From Verrucosispora sioxanthis (GTDB lineage Bacteria > Actinomycetota > Actinomycetes > Mycobacteriales > Micromonosporaceae): 64,000 nucleotides of DNA. The notes under the pieces are model-generated. The model worked only from the letters and a program-made list of their open reading frames with translations. It was not told the origin of the DNA and ran no database searches. The stretch lies in assembly GCF_010560025.1 (NCBI RefSeq), contig NZ_SAIY01000003.1, positions 1-64,000 on the forward strand, given 5' to 3'. Positions 54,176 through 63,524 of the stretch are shown here, in pieces (the stretch's first letter is position 1; each line of letters opens with the position of its first letter). Made by a program: the position numbers and the translations under genes.

Positions 54176-54270
54176 CGGCGCCTCCCGTACCCGACCGCCA
54201 CCCACTGCGAACGCACCCTAACTCACCGCGACAGCATGGTCACGAGCCACGGGCGTGTCGATCCGCGGTC

Positions 54271-54289
54271 CAACTGGTCCAACCAGTTG
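54271..54289. promoter_or_regulatory. Perfect palindromic operator before the FadR-type gene
   Basis: CAACTGGTCCAACCAGTTG: 8-bp perfect arms around CCA, 35 nt before the ATG. The TGGTCCAACCA core matches GntR/FadR-subfamily operators (TGGTnnnACCA), so it is probably the autoregulatory site. Confidence 0.75.
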
Positions 54290-54323
54290 ACGGGTTGATG
54301 TGTGCTGAGCCACACTGCCTGGC

Positions 54324-55040
54324 ATGGCATTCGTCCCCGTCACCCGGGCCTCCGTCTCCGACCTGGTCTTCGGACAGTTGCGCGACGCGATCGTCAGCGG
54401 CACATACCGCACCGACGACGCCCTGCCCGGCGAACGGGAGTTGGCAGCGGCCTTCGAGGTGAACCGGCACGCGGTACGGGAGGCGCTGCGGCGGTTGCAG
54501 CAGCTCGGCCTGGTCCGGATCAGTCAGGGCGGAGCCACCCGGGTGCTGGACTGGCGGGTGCACGCCGGCCTGGACCTGGCGCTGTCACTCGTACGCTCCG
54601 GCGACGTCCTGCCGGTCGCCACCCTGGTACGCGACATGATGGACATGCGGGCCTGTATCGGCGTGGACGCCGCCCGCCTGTGCGCCCGGCGCGCCGACGA
54701 CGTGGCGCGACGACGGATCCTACGGGCGGTCGAGGAGTTCGCCGACCTCGCGCCCGACCTGACCGCCATGGGTGAGGCCAACATCGCCGTGTGGCGGCTC
54801 ATCCTGGACGGCTGCGGCAACACCGCGTACCTGCTGGCCTTCAACAGTCTGGTGGCCGGTGCCCTGGCGGTGGCCGAGGTGCCGCCGCAGCGGCGCGCCA
54901 CCGAACTGCTCGACGTGGCCGGGCACCGCCGGTTGGCCTCGGCCATCGCCGACGGCCGGGACGTCGAGGCCGCCGAACAGGCCCGGTCCCTGCTCACCGC
55001 CGCGTTGACCGCTCCGACCAGAAAGGACAGCCGGGCATGA
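54324..55040 (+). CDS. FadR/FCD-type GntR transcriptional regulator
   Basis: A 238-aa regulator. GntR winged helix (LVFGQLRDAIVSGTYR, GERELAAAFEVNRHAVREALRRLQQLGLVRI) followed by an all-helical effector domain (MMDMRACIGVDAARLCARRA). It overlaps the hydroxylase gene by ATGA, so it probably controls the two downstream genes through the palindrome at 54271. Confidence 0.9.
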   Translation: MAFVPVTRASVSDLVFGQLRDAIVSGTYRTDDALPGERELAAAFEVNRHAVREALRRLQQLGLVRISQGGATRVLDWRVHAGLDLALSLVRSGDVLPVATLVRDMMDMRACIGVDAARLCARRADDVARRRILRAVEEFADLAPDLTAMGEANIAVWRLILDGCGNTAYLLAFNSLVAGALAVAEVPPQRRATELLDVAGHRRLASAIADGRDVEAAEQARSLLTAALTAPTRKDSRA

Positions 55041-55864
55041 TCCCCGCCGTGCTCTACGCCATCCCCGCGTTCCTCCTGCTCATCACCGTCGAGGCGCTGT
55101 CGTACCGGTTCGCGCCCGATGACGCCGAGCGCGGCTACGAGGCCCGGGACACCGCAACCAGCCTGACCATGGGCGCCGGCAGCCAGGTCATCGGGGTGCC
55201 GTGGAAGCTGCTCACGATCGGCCTGTACGCCGCCGCGTACACCATCTCGCCGTTGCGCCTCTCCCCCGGTGACTGGTGGGTCTGGGTGCTGTTGTTCTTC
55301 GCCGACGACTTCGCCTACTACTGGTTCCACCGGGCGCACCACGAGGTCCGTCTGCTGTGGGCGGGGCACGTGGTGCACCACTCCAGCGTGTTCTTCAACT
55401 TCTCCACGGCGCTGCGGCAGAGCTGGACGCCGATGACCTCCCTGCCCTTCTGGCTCGGTCTGGCCCTGCTCGGCATCCCACCGTGGATGATCTTCCTACA
55501 GCAGTCGATCAGCCTGCTCTACCAGTTCTTCCTGCACACCGAGCGGATCAATCTGCTACCCCGGCCGATCGAGTTGCTGTTCAACACCCCCTCCCACCAC
55601 CGGGTGCACCACGGCTCGAACACCGAGTACCTGGACCGCAACTACGGCGGCATCCTGATCGTCTGGGACCGGATCTTCGGCACCTTCCAGGCCGAGGGGG
55701 ACGCGGTCCGGTACGGCCTGACCAAGAACATCGGCACCTACAACCCGCTGCGGGTGGCGACCCACGAGTACGCGGCGATCTGGCGGGATCTGCGCACCGC
55801 CAGATCGTGGCGGGAGCGGATCGGCTACCTGCTGCGCCGACCGGGCTGGCAGCCGGCCCGGTGA
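55037..55864 (+). CDS. Sterol desaturase/fatty acid hydroxylase-family membrane protein
   Basis: A 275-aa integral membrane di-iron oxygenase. Three His boxes are present: HRAHH (YYWFHRAHHEVRLLW), HVVHHS and HHRVHH (NTPSHHRVHHGSN). Members hydroxylate fatty acids or sterols, or cleave alkylglycerol ethers. Overlaps with the regulator (ATGA) and the lysoplasmalogenase gene (GTGA) give a tight operon, and that partner favours an ether-lipid or lipid-chain role. Confidence 0.9.
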   Translation: MIPAVLYAIPAFLLLITVEALSYRFAPDDAERGYEARDTATSLTMGAGSQVIGVPWKLLTIGLYAAAYTISPLRLSPGDWWVWVLLFFADDFAYYWFHRAHHEVRLLWAGHVVHHSSVFFNFSTALRQSWTPMTSLPFWLGLALLGIPPWMIFLQQSISLLYQFFLHTERINLLPRPIELLFNTPSHHRVHHGSNTEYLDRNYGGILIVWDRIFGTFQAEGDAVRYGLTKNIGTYNPLRVATHEYAAIWRDLRTARSWRERIGYLLRRPGWQPAR

Positions 55865-56541
55865 CCGCCGCGACGAGCAGCACCGGCCCGGAGCGGCGAC
55901 CCGTGGGCGTACGGCAGCGGTGGCCGCACCGGGACTCGGCGTTGCTCTGGACGTTCGCCGTCGTGGTCGGCGTCGAACTGGTCGCCGTCGCCACCGACGT
56001 ACCCGAGGTGCAGTGGTTGGCCAAGCCGCTGCTGGCGCCGCTGCTGCTGGCCTGGCTGTGGCGGATCCGCGCGGCGGACGTCCCGATCGCGGTCGGACTG
56101 GCCCTCGCCACCGCCGGGGACGTCGCACTCCTGGTGCCGTCGGACGTCGCGTTCCTGGTCGGCATGGGCTGCTTCCTCGGTACGCAACTGGCCTTCGTCA
56201 GCGCTTTCGTGCCTCGCCGCCGGCCCCGACCGGCGGCGGTGACCGGATACCTGGCGCTGTGGGCGGTGGCGAACGCGGTGCTGTGGCCACGGCTGGGCGA
56301 GCTGCGGCTACCCGTGCTCGGGTACAGCCTGGCGCTGTGCCTGATGGCGGCGACCGCCACCGCCCTCGGCCGACGGGTCGCGCTCGGCGGGGGCCTGTTC
56401 CTCGTCTCGGACCTGCTGATCGGTCTCGGCGCGGCCGGTACGACGGTGCCCGGGCACGGCGTGCTGGTGATGGCGACCTACAGCGCCGCGCTGTTCCTGA
56501 TCAGCACCGGCTGGGCGGTGGTGCGGCACCGGCCTCAGTGA
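55861..56541 (+). CDS. Lysoplasmalogenase-like YhhN-family membrane protein
   Basis: A 226-aa protein with about eight hydrophobic helices and the YhhN pattern (GLALATAGDVALLV, GMGCFLGTQLAFVSAF, GGGLFLVSDLLIGL with conserved Asp). The family includes vertebrate TMEM86 lysoplasmalogenases, which hydrolyse the vinyl-ether bond to release an aldehyde. GTG start overlapping the hydroxylase stop. The 3' end overlaps the convergent acyl-CoA ligase by 7 nt. Confidence 0.87.
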   Translation: MTAATSSTGPERRPVGVRQRWPHRDSALLWTFAVVVGVELVAVATDVPEVQWLAKPLLAPLLLAWLWRIRAADVPIAVGLALATAGDVALLVPSDVAFLVGMGCFLGTQLAFVSAFVPRRRPRPAAVTGYLALWAVANAVLWPRLGELRLPVLGYSLALCLMAATATALGRRVALGGGLFLVSDLLIGLGAAGTTVPGHGVLVMATYSAALFLISTGWAVVRHRPQ

Positions 56542-58364
56542 CCGTGGTACAGGGCGGCCACGTCGTCGGCGAAGTGGTCCTGCACGGCCTCCCGCTTGAT
56601 CTTGAGGGTGGGGGTGAGTTCCCCGTCCACCTCGGTGAGATCCCGGTGCAGGATCCGGAAGGTCTTGACCTGCTCGGCCCGGGAGACGCTGCGGTTGGCC
56701 CGGTCGATCGCGACCTGGATCTCGTCACGTAGCTCCGGGTCGTCCCGCAACGCGGACACCGACGCACCGGGATGCCCGTGCTGCTCCCGCCAGCGCGTCC
56801 AGGCCTGCGGGTCCACCGTCACCAGAGCGGCGGGGTACGGCCGGCCGTCGGCCACCAGCATCACCTGACTGACCAGCGGATGCGCTCGGATGCGCTCCTC
56901 GATCGGCGCGGGCGCCAGATTCTTGCCGGCGGCCGTGACCATGATGTCCTTCGTCCGTCCGGTGATCCGCAGGAAACCGTCGTCGTCGATCGTGCCCAGG
57001 TCACCGGTGCGCAGCCAGCCGTCGTCGGTCAACGCCTCCCGGGTGGCCTCCGGGTTGTTCCAGTACCCGCCGAACACCACCTCGCCCCGGGCATGGATCT
57101 CACCGTCGTCGGCGATGCGGATCTCGACCCCCGGCAGCGGACGGCCGACCGTGCCGATGCGCATCGCCGTCGGCAGGTTCGCGGTCAGCGCCGGGGAGGT
57201 CTCGGTCAACCCGTACCCCTCCAGCACCGTGATGCCCGCCCCCCGGAAGAAGTGCCCCAGCCGCTCCCCCAGCGGCGCGCCGCCCACGATGGCCAGCCGG
57301 CACCGCCCGCCGAGGGTGGCCCGCAACCGGCGGTACGCGGCGAGGTCGAACACCAGGTGCGCCAGGCGGAGCAGCCTCCCGGGTCCGCCCGGGGTTTCCA
57401 GGGCGCGGCTGTACCGCACGGCCGCCCGCTCGGCGAGGTCGAAGAGCCACCCCCGGTGGGTGTCCTCGGCGGTACGCCGGGCCTGGTCGTGCATCTTCTC
57501 GAACATCCGGGGCACGGCCAGGATGAAGGTGGGCCGAAACCGGCGTAGCTGGTCGAGGACCCCGGAGATGTCGGCATTGTGCACCATGGTCGCGCGGTTG
57601 TGCACCATGCCGATCTGGATCAGCCGGGCGAAGGCGTGCGCCAGCGGCAGGAACAGCACCGTCGACGCACCCGGGTGCAGCAACTCGGGCAGCACCGCGG
57701 TGGCGTTGCCGACGTCGGCGGACAGGTTGCGGTGGGCCAGCACGCAGCCCTTCGGTGGGCCGGTGGTCCCGCTGGTGTACACGATGGTGGCGACGTCGTC
57801 GCCGGTGACGGCGGCGCGGCGGGCATCCACCTCGGCGGTGTCGACGGCGCGGCCCCGCGCCACCAGCTCGATCAGCTCGCCGGCGTCGATGCGCCAGGTC
57901 TGCCGCAACCCGGGCAGTTCGGAGCGCAGCTCGGCCACGGTGAAGGTGTGGTCGGCGGTCTCCAGCACGCAGCCGACCGCACCGGAGTCGCCGAGTATCC
58001 AGCGGATCTGGTCGGGGCTGGAGGTGTCGTAGATCGGCACGGTCACCGCACCGATCGACCAGAGCGCGTAGTCGACGAGCGTCCACTCGTACCGGGTGCG
58101 GCTGAGCAACCCGATCCGGTCGCCGTGCCCGATGCCGGCGGCGACGAGACCGCGGGCCACCGCCGCCACGTCGTCGCGGAACTGCCGGCAGGTCACCGGC
58201 AGGGCGCCACCGCGGCCCGAGCGGCGCACCGGCCACGACCTCGGGTCCGGGTCGGGCCGGACGAACTGCACCGCGTCCGGATCCTCGGCCGCGTTGCGCC
58301 ACACCTGCTCCGCCAGGCCGGCGTCGTCACCACCGACGACCGGCTCGACCGCTGTCTCCCGCAC
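56535..58364 (-). CDS. Long-chain fatty acid-CoA ligase (FadD/FadD15-like)
   Basis: A 609-aa AMP-forming ligase. P-loop-like VYTSGTTGPPKGC, FILAVPRMFEKMHDQA, YGLTETSPAL, adenylate motif GWLRTGDLGTIDDDG and ITGRTKDIMVTAAGKNLAP, with a C-terminal catalytic Lys in LTPTLKIKR. It activates fatty acids to acyl-CoA at the membrane. Its position facing the hydroxylase-lysoplasmalogenase operon is consistent with lipid-chain salvage. Confidence 0.92.
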   Translation of the reverse strand: MRETAVEPVVGGDDAGLAEQVWRNAAEDPDAVQFVRPDPDPRSWPVRRSGRGGALPVTCRQFRDDVAAVARGLVAAGIGHGDRIGLLSRTRYEWTLVDYALWSIGAVTVPIYDTSSPDQIRWILGDSGAVGCVLETADHTFTVAELRSELPGLRQTWRIDAGELIELVARGRAVDTAEVDARRAAVTGDDVATIVYTSGTTGPPKGCVLAHRNLSADVGNATAVLPELLHPGASTVLFLPLAHAFARLIQIGMVHNRATMVHNADISGVLDQLRRFRPTFILAVPRMFEKMHDQARRTAEDTHRGWLFDLAERAAVRYSRALETPGGPGRLLRLAHLVFDLAAYRRLRATLGGRCRLAIVGGAPLGERLGHFFRGAGITVLEGYGLTETSPALTANLPTAMRIGTVGRPLPGVEIRIADDGEIHARGEVVFGGYWNNPEATREALTDDGWLRTGDLGTIDDDGFLRITGRTKDIMVTAAGKNLAPAPIEERIRAHPLVSQVMLVADGRPYPAALVTVDPQAWTRWREQHGHPGASVSALRDDPELRDEIQVAIDRANRSVSRAEQVKTFRILHRDLTEVDGELTPTLKIKREAVQDHFADDVAALYHGH

Positions 58365-58493
58365 GCCCGCTCACCTGCCGTCGCGTCACCCGGCCAAGGC
58401 CATCCGAACAGATGGTGAACCGCTTTCCGACGCCGCACCGCGAAAAACCCCAAACCCACCCCCACGCCCAACTCCGTGCCTAAGGTGGGCGGG

Positions 58494-59723
58494 TCACCAG
58501 TCGTGGACGGTGCCGTCCTGGAGCCGGTTGAACGGCAGGTACGCCGGTTGGTACGGGAACCGGGCGGCCGCTTCCTCGTCCAGCTCGACGCCGAGGCCCG
58601 GTTGCTCACCCGGGTGCAGGTAGCCGTCGGTGAAGGTGAACGACTGGCGGAACACCTCGTTGGTGAGCGCGCCGTGCCGCATGTACTCCTGGATGCCGAA
58701 GTTGTGGATGGCCAGGTCGAGGTGGAGCGCGGCGGCCATGCCGACCGGCGAGATGTCGGTCGGCCCGTGGATGCCGGACTTGATCTGGTACTGCGCGGCG
58801 AAGTCGAGCAGCTTACGCATGGCGGTGATCCCGCCGGTGTGGGTGACCGCGGAGCGTACGTAGTCGATCAACTGTTCCCGGATCAGCGTCTGGTAGTCCC
58901 AGACGGTGTTGAACACCTCGCCGATCGCCAGCGGCGTGGTGGTGTGCCGCCGGACCAGTCGCAGCGCCTCCTGGTTCTCCGCCGGGGTGCAGTCCTCCAG
59001 CCAGAACAGGTCGTACGGTTCGAGGGCCTTGCCCAGCTTGGCGGCCTGGATCGGGGTCATCCGGTGATGCCCGTCGTGCAGCAACGGCAGCTCAGGGCCG
59101 AACTCGCTGCGCACCGCCTCGAAGACGCCGGGCAGGTGCCGCAGGTATGCCCGGGTGTCCCAGTCCTCCTCGGCCGGCAACGGGGTGCGCTGCGCCGGCT
59201 CGTAGTCGTAACGCTTGCCATCGGCGCTGGGCTGGGTGGCCACCCCGTACACGGCGTTGATGCCCGGCACGGAGGTCTGCACCCGGATCGACCGGAAGCC
59301 GAGATCGAGGTGGGCCCGGATGGAGTCGAACAGCTCCGGCAGATCCCGCCCGGAGGCGTGACCGTACGCCATGATGCCGGTGCGGGACGCGCCGCCGAGC
59401 AGCTGGTAGAGCGGCATCCCGGCGGCCTTTGCCTTGATGTCCCAGAGCGCGACGTCGACCGCCGCGATGGCCGCCATGGTGACCGGCCCGCGCCGCCAGT
59501 ACGCCGAGCGGTACAGGAACTGCCAGGCGTCCTCGATGCGGTGGGCGTCGCGCCCGAGCAGCAACGGCACCACGTGGTCGCGCAGGTACGAGGCGACGGA
59601 GAGTTCGCGTCCGTTCAGCGTGCCGTCGCCGAGGCCGGTGAGGCCGTCCTCAGTGGTGATCTTCAGGGTGACGAAGTTGCGGTCCGGGCTGGTGACGATG
59701 ACGTCGGCGGCCACGATCTTCAC
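58494..59723 (-). CDS. Enolase-superfamily D-mannonate dehydratase-like protein (RspA/ManD)
   Basis: A 409-aa member of the mandelate racemase/enolase superfamily. [48 protein letters not shown] and [10 protein letters not shown] are the mannonate dehydratase/RspA hallmarks, covering the Mg ligands Asp, Glu and Glu. It removes water from D-mannonate or a related sugar acid. ATG with AAAGG about 8 nt upstream. Confidence 0.92.
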   Translation of the reverse strand: MKIVAADVIVTSPDRNFVTLKITTEDGLTGLGDGTLNGRELSVASYLRDHVVPLLLGRDAHRIEDAWQFLYRSAYWRRGPVTMAAIAAVDVALWDIKAKAAGMPLYQLLGGASRTGIMAYGHASGRDLPELFDSIRAHLDLGFRSIRVQTSVPGINAVYGVATQPSADGKRYDYEPAQRTPLPAEEDWDTRAYLRHLPGVFEAVRSEFGPELPLLHDGHHRMTPIQAAKLGKALEPYDLFWLEDCTPAENQEALRLVRRHTTTPLAIGEVFNTVWDYQTLIREQLIDYVRSAVTHTGGITAMRKLLDFAAQYQIKSGIHGPTDISPVGMAAALHLDLAIHNFGIQEYMRHGALTNEVFRQSFTFTDGYLHPGEQPGLGVELDEEAAARFPYQPAYLPFNRLQDGTVHDW

Positions 59724-59892
59724 GAGGGGTGCCTTTCCCGCGGGCCGTCAACCCGGCGGCGGCACCGGCGGCGGGTCGGGGGGAACCCGCGTTGGGCTCG
59801 ACGTTGTACTGGCCCGAGATGCTAGGCCACAACACCGCCGCGCCGCCATCCGCGGACGGGAACCGCCGAGGCGGATTCGGGTGGTGCGTACG

Positions 59893-60519
59893 ATGCGGCT
59901 CATGGCGTTGTTGCACCGAGCGGACATCCGTCCCAGCAAGCTGGAACTGTTGGCGGCCTGGCTGCCGAGCCGCAACTGGTACACGGGCGGTGCCGAGGTG
60001 GCACGCGTGGCCGCGTACCGGTTCGACGACCCGGCCGGGCAGGTGGGCATCGAGACCCTCCTGGTACGCGGCGGCGACGGGCCGGTGCACCAGGTGCCGT
60101 TGACCTACCGTGGGACACCGCTGGACGGAGCCGACGAGTGGTTGGTGGGCACCACCGAACACTCGGTGCTGGGCCGGCGCTGGGTCTACGACGCGGTCGG
60201 CGACCCGGTGTACGCGGCCGCCCTGGCCGAGGCCATCCTGGCCGGCACCGGGCAGGCCGAGGAGTACTTCGAGGTCGACGGCCGGCGCGAGGTGCGCCCG
60301 CCCAGCATGGGCATCACCAGCGACGCGCCCGCGGTCGACGTGCCAACGGTCGGCGCGGTGCGCCGGGTGGTCGACGGCGACCCGACGCTCATCGTCACCG
60401 ACACCGTCGAGCTGGCCGTGATCCGCCGCCCCGGATCCGCCGCCGCGCCGGCCGGCGCCACGTTGACCGGTACCTGGGACGACGTACGGGCCCCGCTGGC
60501 GTACGCTGCGCCGCGCTGA
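59893..60519 (+). CDS. Stand-alone maltokinase N-terminal cap-like protein
   Basis: A 208-aa protein matching the N-terminal cap domain of actinobacterial maltokinases (ELLAAWLPSRNWYTG, YRFDDPAGQVGIETLLV, VPLTYRGTPLDGADEWLVGTTEHSVLGRRWVYDA) without any kinase domain. Free caps of this type occur in actinomycetes and have unknown function. Start 59893 or ATG 59902; neither has a strong ribosome site. Confidence 0.8.
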   Translation: MRLMALLHRADIRPSKLELLAAWLPSRNWYTGGAEVARVAAYRFDDPAGQVGIETLLVRGGDGPVHQVPLTYRGTPLDGADEWLVGTTEHSVLGRRWVYDAVGDPVYAAALAEAILAGTGQAEEYFEVDGRREVRPPSMGITSDAPAVDVPTVGAVRRVVDGDPTLIVTDTVELAVIRRPGSAAAPAGATLTGTWDDVRAPLAYAAPR

Positions 60520-60603
60520 GCCGCCACGTACGCCGCGCGGCCGGCCCCGCGCCGACCCGCCGCGCGAGGCGTCGACCGGCACCACGGCGGCGGGCGGCGC
60601 CGG

Positions 60604-61620
60604 TCAGGCCAGGATCACGGGGTTGGTGAGGGCCGCCATCCGCCGGTCCGGATGGCGCACCTCTGCCCGGACGAAGCCACTGTCCCGCGCGGTGGTGTGC
60701 CAGCGGACCGTGCCCGAGCCGTCCGCGGGCAGTCGTTCGCGGAGCACGGTGCCGCGCTCGGTGTGCAGACTGACGGTGCCGGCCGGTGCCCCGGACACCC
60801 GCACCCGTACCTCGATCGGTGCGCCGCCGGTGTCCAGGTGCTCACCCACGCCGACCACGCGGTCACCTGTCGTGGCGGCGAACGCCAGGTCGACGGCGGC
60901 GGAGCCGGCGATCCAGCTCCGGCCGGCGCGCAGGCCGGCGAGGATCGCCTCGACGCTCAACTCCTCGGCGTAGACCACGGTGTGCGGGGTGCCGAGCTGA
61001 CCGGCGAGGTGGGTGTCGCTGTTGCCGAGCGCCGGCCACCACCGTCCCTGATGGATGTCGTGAGCGAGGTTGCGGCCCCACTCGGCCAACGCCGCCTCGT
61101 TGTCGGCGTTCCACGGCAGGTCCGAACGCCACTGTCCGTTCCACACCTCGACCGCGTCGAAGCACCGGTACGGGTAGGCCAGGGTTCCGGACTCGTACGG
61201 CGCGTACGGGTGGGCGGCCACGCAGAGACCGCCCGATCGGCGCACCAGGTCCAGGTGCCGGTCGACGACGTCGTCACGTACGCCGTAGCGCCATTCGACC
61301 TGGTGCCCGGGTTCCAGGCCGAGGGCGAGCCAGTGGCCGGTGTGGGTGGTGACCTCCTGACCGAGGATGACCAGCAGGTCGTCGCCCGCGTGCCGGCTCC
61401 AGTCACCGTGCCCGGCGGCGGTGTTGTGCTCGGTGGTGGCGACGAAGTCCAGCCCGATCTCGCGGGCGGCGGCGACGAGCTGCCCGGGGGTGAGTTCGCC
61501 GCCGGCCGAGCGCACCGTGTGCAGGTGGACGTCGCCCCGGTACCAGCCGGGTCCTCGACCCGCCACCCGCCGGGTCGGGTGCTGCGCCCCGTGCGGGTGC
61601 CGGAGCCGGTGGTCAGTCAC
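60604..61620 (-). CDS. CehA/McbA-type PHP-domain metallohydrolase
   Basis: A 338-aa protein. PHP metal-binding motifs: GDVHLHTVRSAG near the N-terminus, ATTEHNTAAGH, QEVTTHTGHW, AAHPYAPYES and ALGNSDTHLAG. A C-terminal beta domain (about 90 residues) follows. Family members are phosphoesterases or hydrolases of carbamate-like substrates; the substrate here is unknown. GTG start overlaps the CBS-BON gene by 8 nt, so the two are cotranscribed. Confidence 0.87.
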   Translation of the reverse strand: MTDHRLRHPHGAQHPTRRVAGRGPGWYRGDVHLHTVRSAGGELTPGQLVAAAREIGLDFVATTEHNTAAGHGDWSRHAGDDLLVILGQEVTTHTGHWLALGLEPGHQVEWRYGVRDDVVDRHLDLVRRSGGLCVAAHPYAPYESGTLAYPYRCFDAVEVWNGQWRSDLPWNADNEAALAEWGRNLAHDIHQGRWWPALGNSDTHLAGQLGTPHTVVYAEELSVEAILAGLRAGRSWIAGSAAVDLAFAATTGDRVVGVGEHLDTGGAPIEVRVRVSGAPAGTVSLHTERGTVLRERLPADGSGTVRWHTTARDSGFVRAEVRHPDRRMAALTNPVILA

Positions 61621-62347
61621 GCGAGGGCCGCATGAGGCGCTCGGCGGAGCCGAACGCGTAGCCCCGCGACTCGATCAACTCCGAGTCGTCGCGTTCCCAG
61701 TCCAGTTCGTCGACCACCTCGACGACACCGGCGAGCCTGGCCGTGTGATCGGCCACCATACCGGCGAGGCTGCGACTCTCGACGGTGCCGGACAACGTCA
61801 CCACACCGTCCGCCACGCCTACCGTCACGGTGTCCGGGGCGATCCACAGGCCGCGCAGGACGATGTCGACGACGTCGGCGCTGACCTCCTCGTCCGGCCG
61901 GGTGTGGATCCGCAGCAGGTCCCGCCGTGACACGATTCCGACGAGCCGTCGGTCGGCGTCCACGACCGGCATCCGCTTGACCCGTGCCGCCTCCATCCGT
62001 CGAGCCGCCGCGGCGACCGATGCCGTCGGCTCGACCACGACCGCCGGCACGGTCATCAGGTCGGCGGCGACGGTGGCCTGTGCCTTCGCCGCCACCCGAC
62101 GAACGCCGATGATCCGGCGGTGCCGCTCGTCCCCGGCAGCCTCGATCTTGTGCAACAGATCGGCTTCGGACACCACGCCGAGCACGCGCCCGTCCGGGTC
62201 CACCACGGGCGCGGCGCTCACCCCCCTGCCCATCAGCGTGTCGACCACCTCGCGGTACGAGGTGTCAGGCCGCACCGACACGACGTCACCTGTCATCACG
62301 TCGCCGACCGTCCACTGTGACTTTCGTTTCGAAGCTCTGGTGGTCAT
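61613..62347 (-). CDS. CBS-pair plus BON domain protein
   Basis: A 244-aa protein. Two CBS motifs (VGDVMTGDVVSVRPDTS to VLGVVSEADLL; LMTVPAVVVEPTASV to LVGIVSRRDLL) bind adenine nucleotides, and a C-terminal BON domain (VTVGVADGVVTLSGTVESRS) may bind lipid. Such proteins occur in actinomycete dormancy and universal-stress regulons. First gene of the pair with the PHP hydrolase. Confidence 0.9.
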   Translation of the reverse strand: MTTRASKRKSQWTVGDVMTGDVVSVRPDTSYREVVDTLMGRGVSAAPVVDPDGRVLGVVSEADLLHKIEAAGDERHRRIIGVRRVAAKAQATVAADLMTVPAVVVEPTASVAAAARRMEAARVKRMPVVDADRRLVGIVSRRDLLRIHTRPDEEVSADVVDIVLRGLWIAPDTVTVGVADGVVTLSGTVESRSLAGMVADHTARLAGVVEVVDELDWERDDSELIESRGYAFGSAERLMRPSRD

Positions 62348-62429
62348 CGCCTGCCTCCCTGCCCGTCCAGCCTCGCACCGCCGCCGCGCTGTCGACAGAG
62401 GCGTTGGGCCCTGCCGCAGGACGGGGTTT

Positions 62430-62451
62430 CTCTCCTACCCGGGTAGGGGAG
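62430..62451. promoter_or_regulatory. 22-bp palindrome in divergent promoter region
   Basis: Core CCTACCCGGGTAGG is a perfect dyad, extending to 22 bp with one mismatched pair. It lies between the CBS-BON gene (minus) and a membrane protein gene (plus). Each strand reads GGGTAG, the -10 element of SigB-type promoters, but no well-spaced upstream element is found. It may be an operator. Confidence 0.5.
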
Positions 62452-62528
62452 GGCCATCCGACCATCGGCCGTGGTCGGGGCCAGTGGTCGGGCGACGTCG
62501 ACCCGTACGCCGACGAGCATCTACAGGC

Positions 62529-63524
62529 ATGACTGACAACCTGTCGCGGCGGATGAACCGGCACCGCCCCTTGATGGTCTTCGTCTCGGCGATGGCGGTG
62601 CTCGCCGTCGTCTGCGCGGTCGGCATCGTGGCCGACCAGCGGGTCGTGACCGGCGCGCCGATCTGGCTCAAGCCGTTCAAGTTCGCGGTGTCCTTCGTGC
62701 TGTACGGCGGCACCCTGGCCTGGCTGCTCTCGCTGCTGCGTCGGCGCAGCCGGATCGCGGAGTGGGCGGTCACCGTGGTGGTCGCCATGGGTGTGGTGGA
62801 GATGTGCGTCATCGTCGGGCAGGTGATCCGCGGCACCACCAGCCACTACAACGAGACCACTCCGTTGAACGCCGTGCTGTGGCAGCTGATGGGCGCGGCG
62901 ATCATGGTGCTGTTCGTCGCGCACGTCGTCATCGGTGTCGCGGTGCTGCGGCAGCCGGTCGCCGGCCGCGCCGGCCGGTACGCGATCGGTCTGGGGCTCG
63001 GGCTGGCGGCGCTCGGCATGCTGGTGGCGGTACCGATGACCCTGCCGGCACAGGCTCCCGTGATCGAAGGCATCGCCGGGGCACACAGCGTGGGCGTGGC
63101 CGACGGGGGGCCGGGGCTGCCGGTGGTCGGCTGGAGCACCACCGGCGGGGATCTGCGCATCGGGCACTTCGTGGGGCTGCACGGGATGCAGGTGTTGCCG
63201 ATCCTGGCGCTGCTGCTGAGCCGGATCGCTGGTGGTCGGCTGGACGAGCGCACCCGGGCGCGGCTGCTGCTCGTGCTGGGCGTCGGCTATGGTGCGGCGA
63301 CCGTGCTGCTGACCTGGCAGGCGCTACGCGGGCAGCCGCTGCTGCGACCGGACACGCTCACCCTGACCGCCGTCGCGACGCTGGCGGTGGTGACCGTCGC
63401 CGCTGCCGGCGCGGTGCTGGCCCGCAGCGGGGCTCCGGCGGGCGGCGAGCACCGGCCAGCGGGCCCGGCGGGACCGCACAGCGAGCGGGTCGAGGGTGAC
63501 GAGCGGACGGAGGTGACGGCGTGA
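62529..63524 (+). CDS. Multi-TM membrane protein of unknown function
   Basis: A 331-aa protein with about eight hydrophobic segments and a short cytoplasmic C-tail. APIWLKPFKFAVSFVLYGGTLAWLL and FVGLHGMQVLPILALLLSR (with His in HFVGLHGMQ) stand out, and conserved-looking polar loops (TTSHYNETTPLNAVLWQ) lie between helices. I do not recognise a named family. Overlaps the next gene by GTGA. Confidence 0.75.
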   Translation: MTDNLSRRMNRHRPLMVFVSAMAVLAVVCAVGIVADQRVVTGAPIWLKPFKFAVSFVLYGGTLAWLLSLLRRRSRIAEWAVTVVVAMGVVEMCVIVGQVIRGTTSHYNETTPLNAVLWQLMGAAIMVLFVAHVVIGVAVLRQPVAGRAGRYAIGLGLGLAALGMLVAVPMTLPAQAPVIEGIAGAHSVGVADGGPGLPVVGWSTTGGDLRIGHFVGLHGMQVLPILALLLSRIAGGRLDERTRARLLLVLGVGYGAATVLLTWQALRGQPLLRPDTLTLTAVATLAVVTVAAAGAVLARSGAPAGGEHRPAGPAGPHSERVEGDERTEVTA

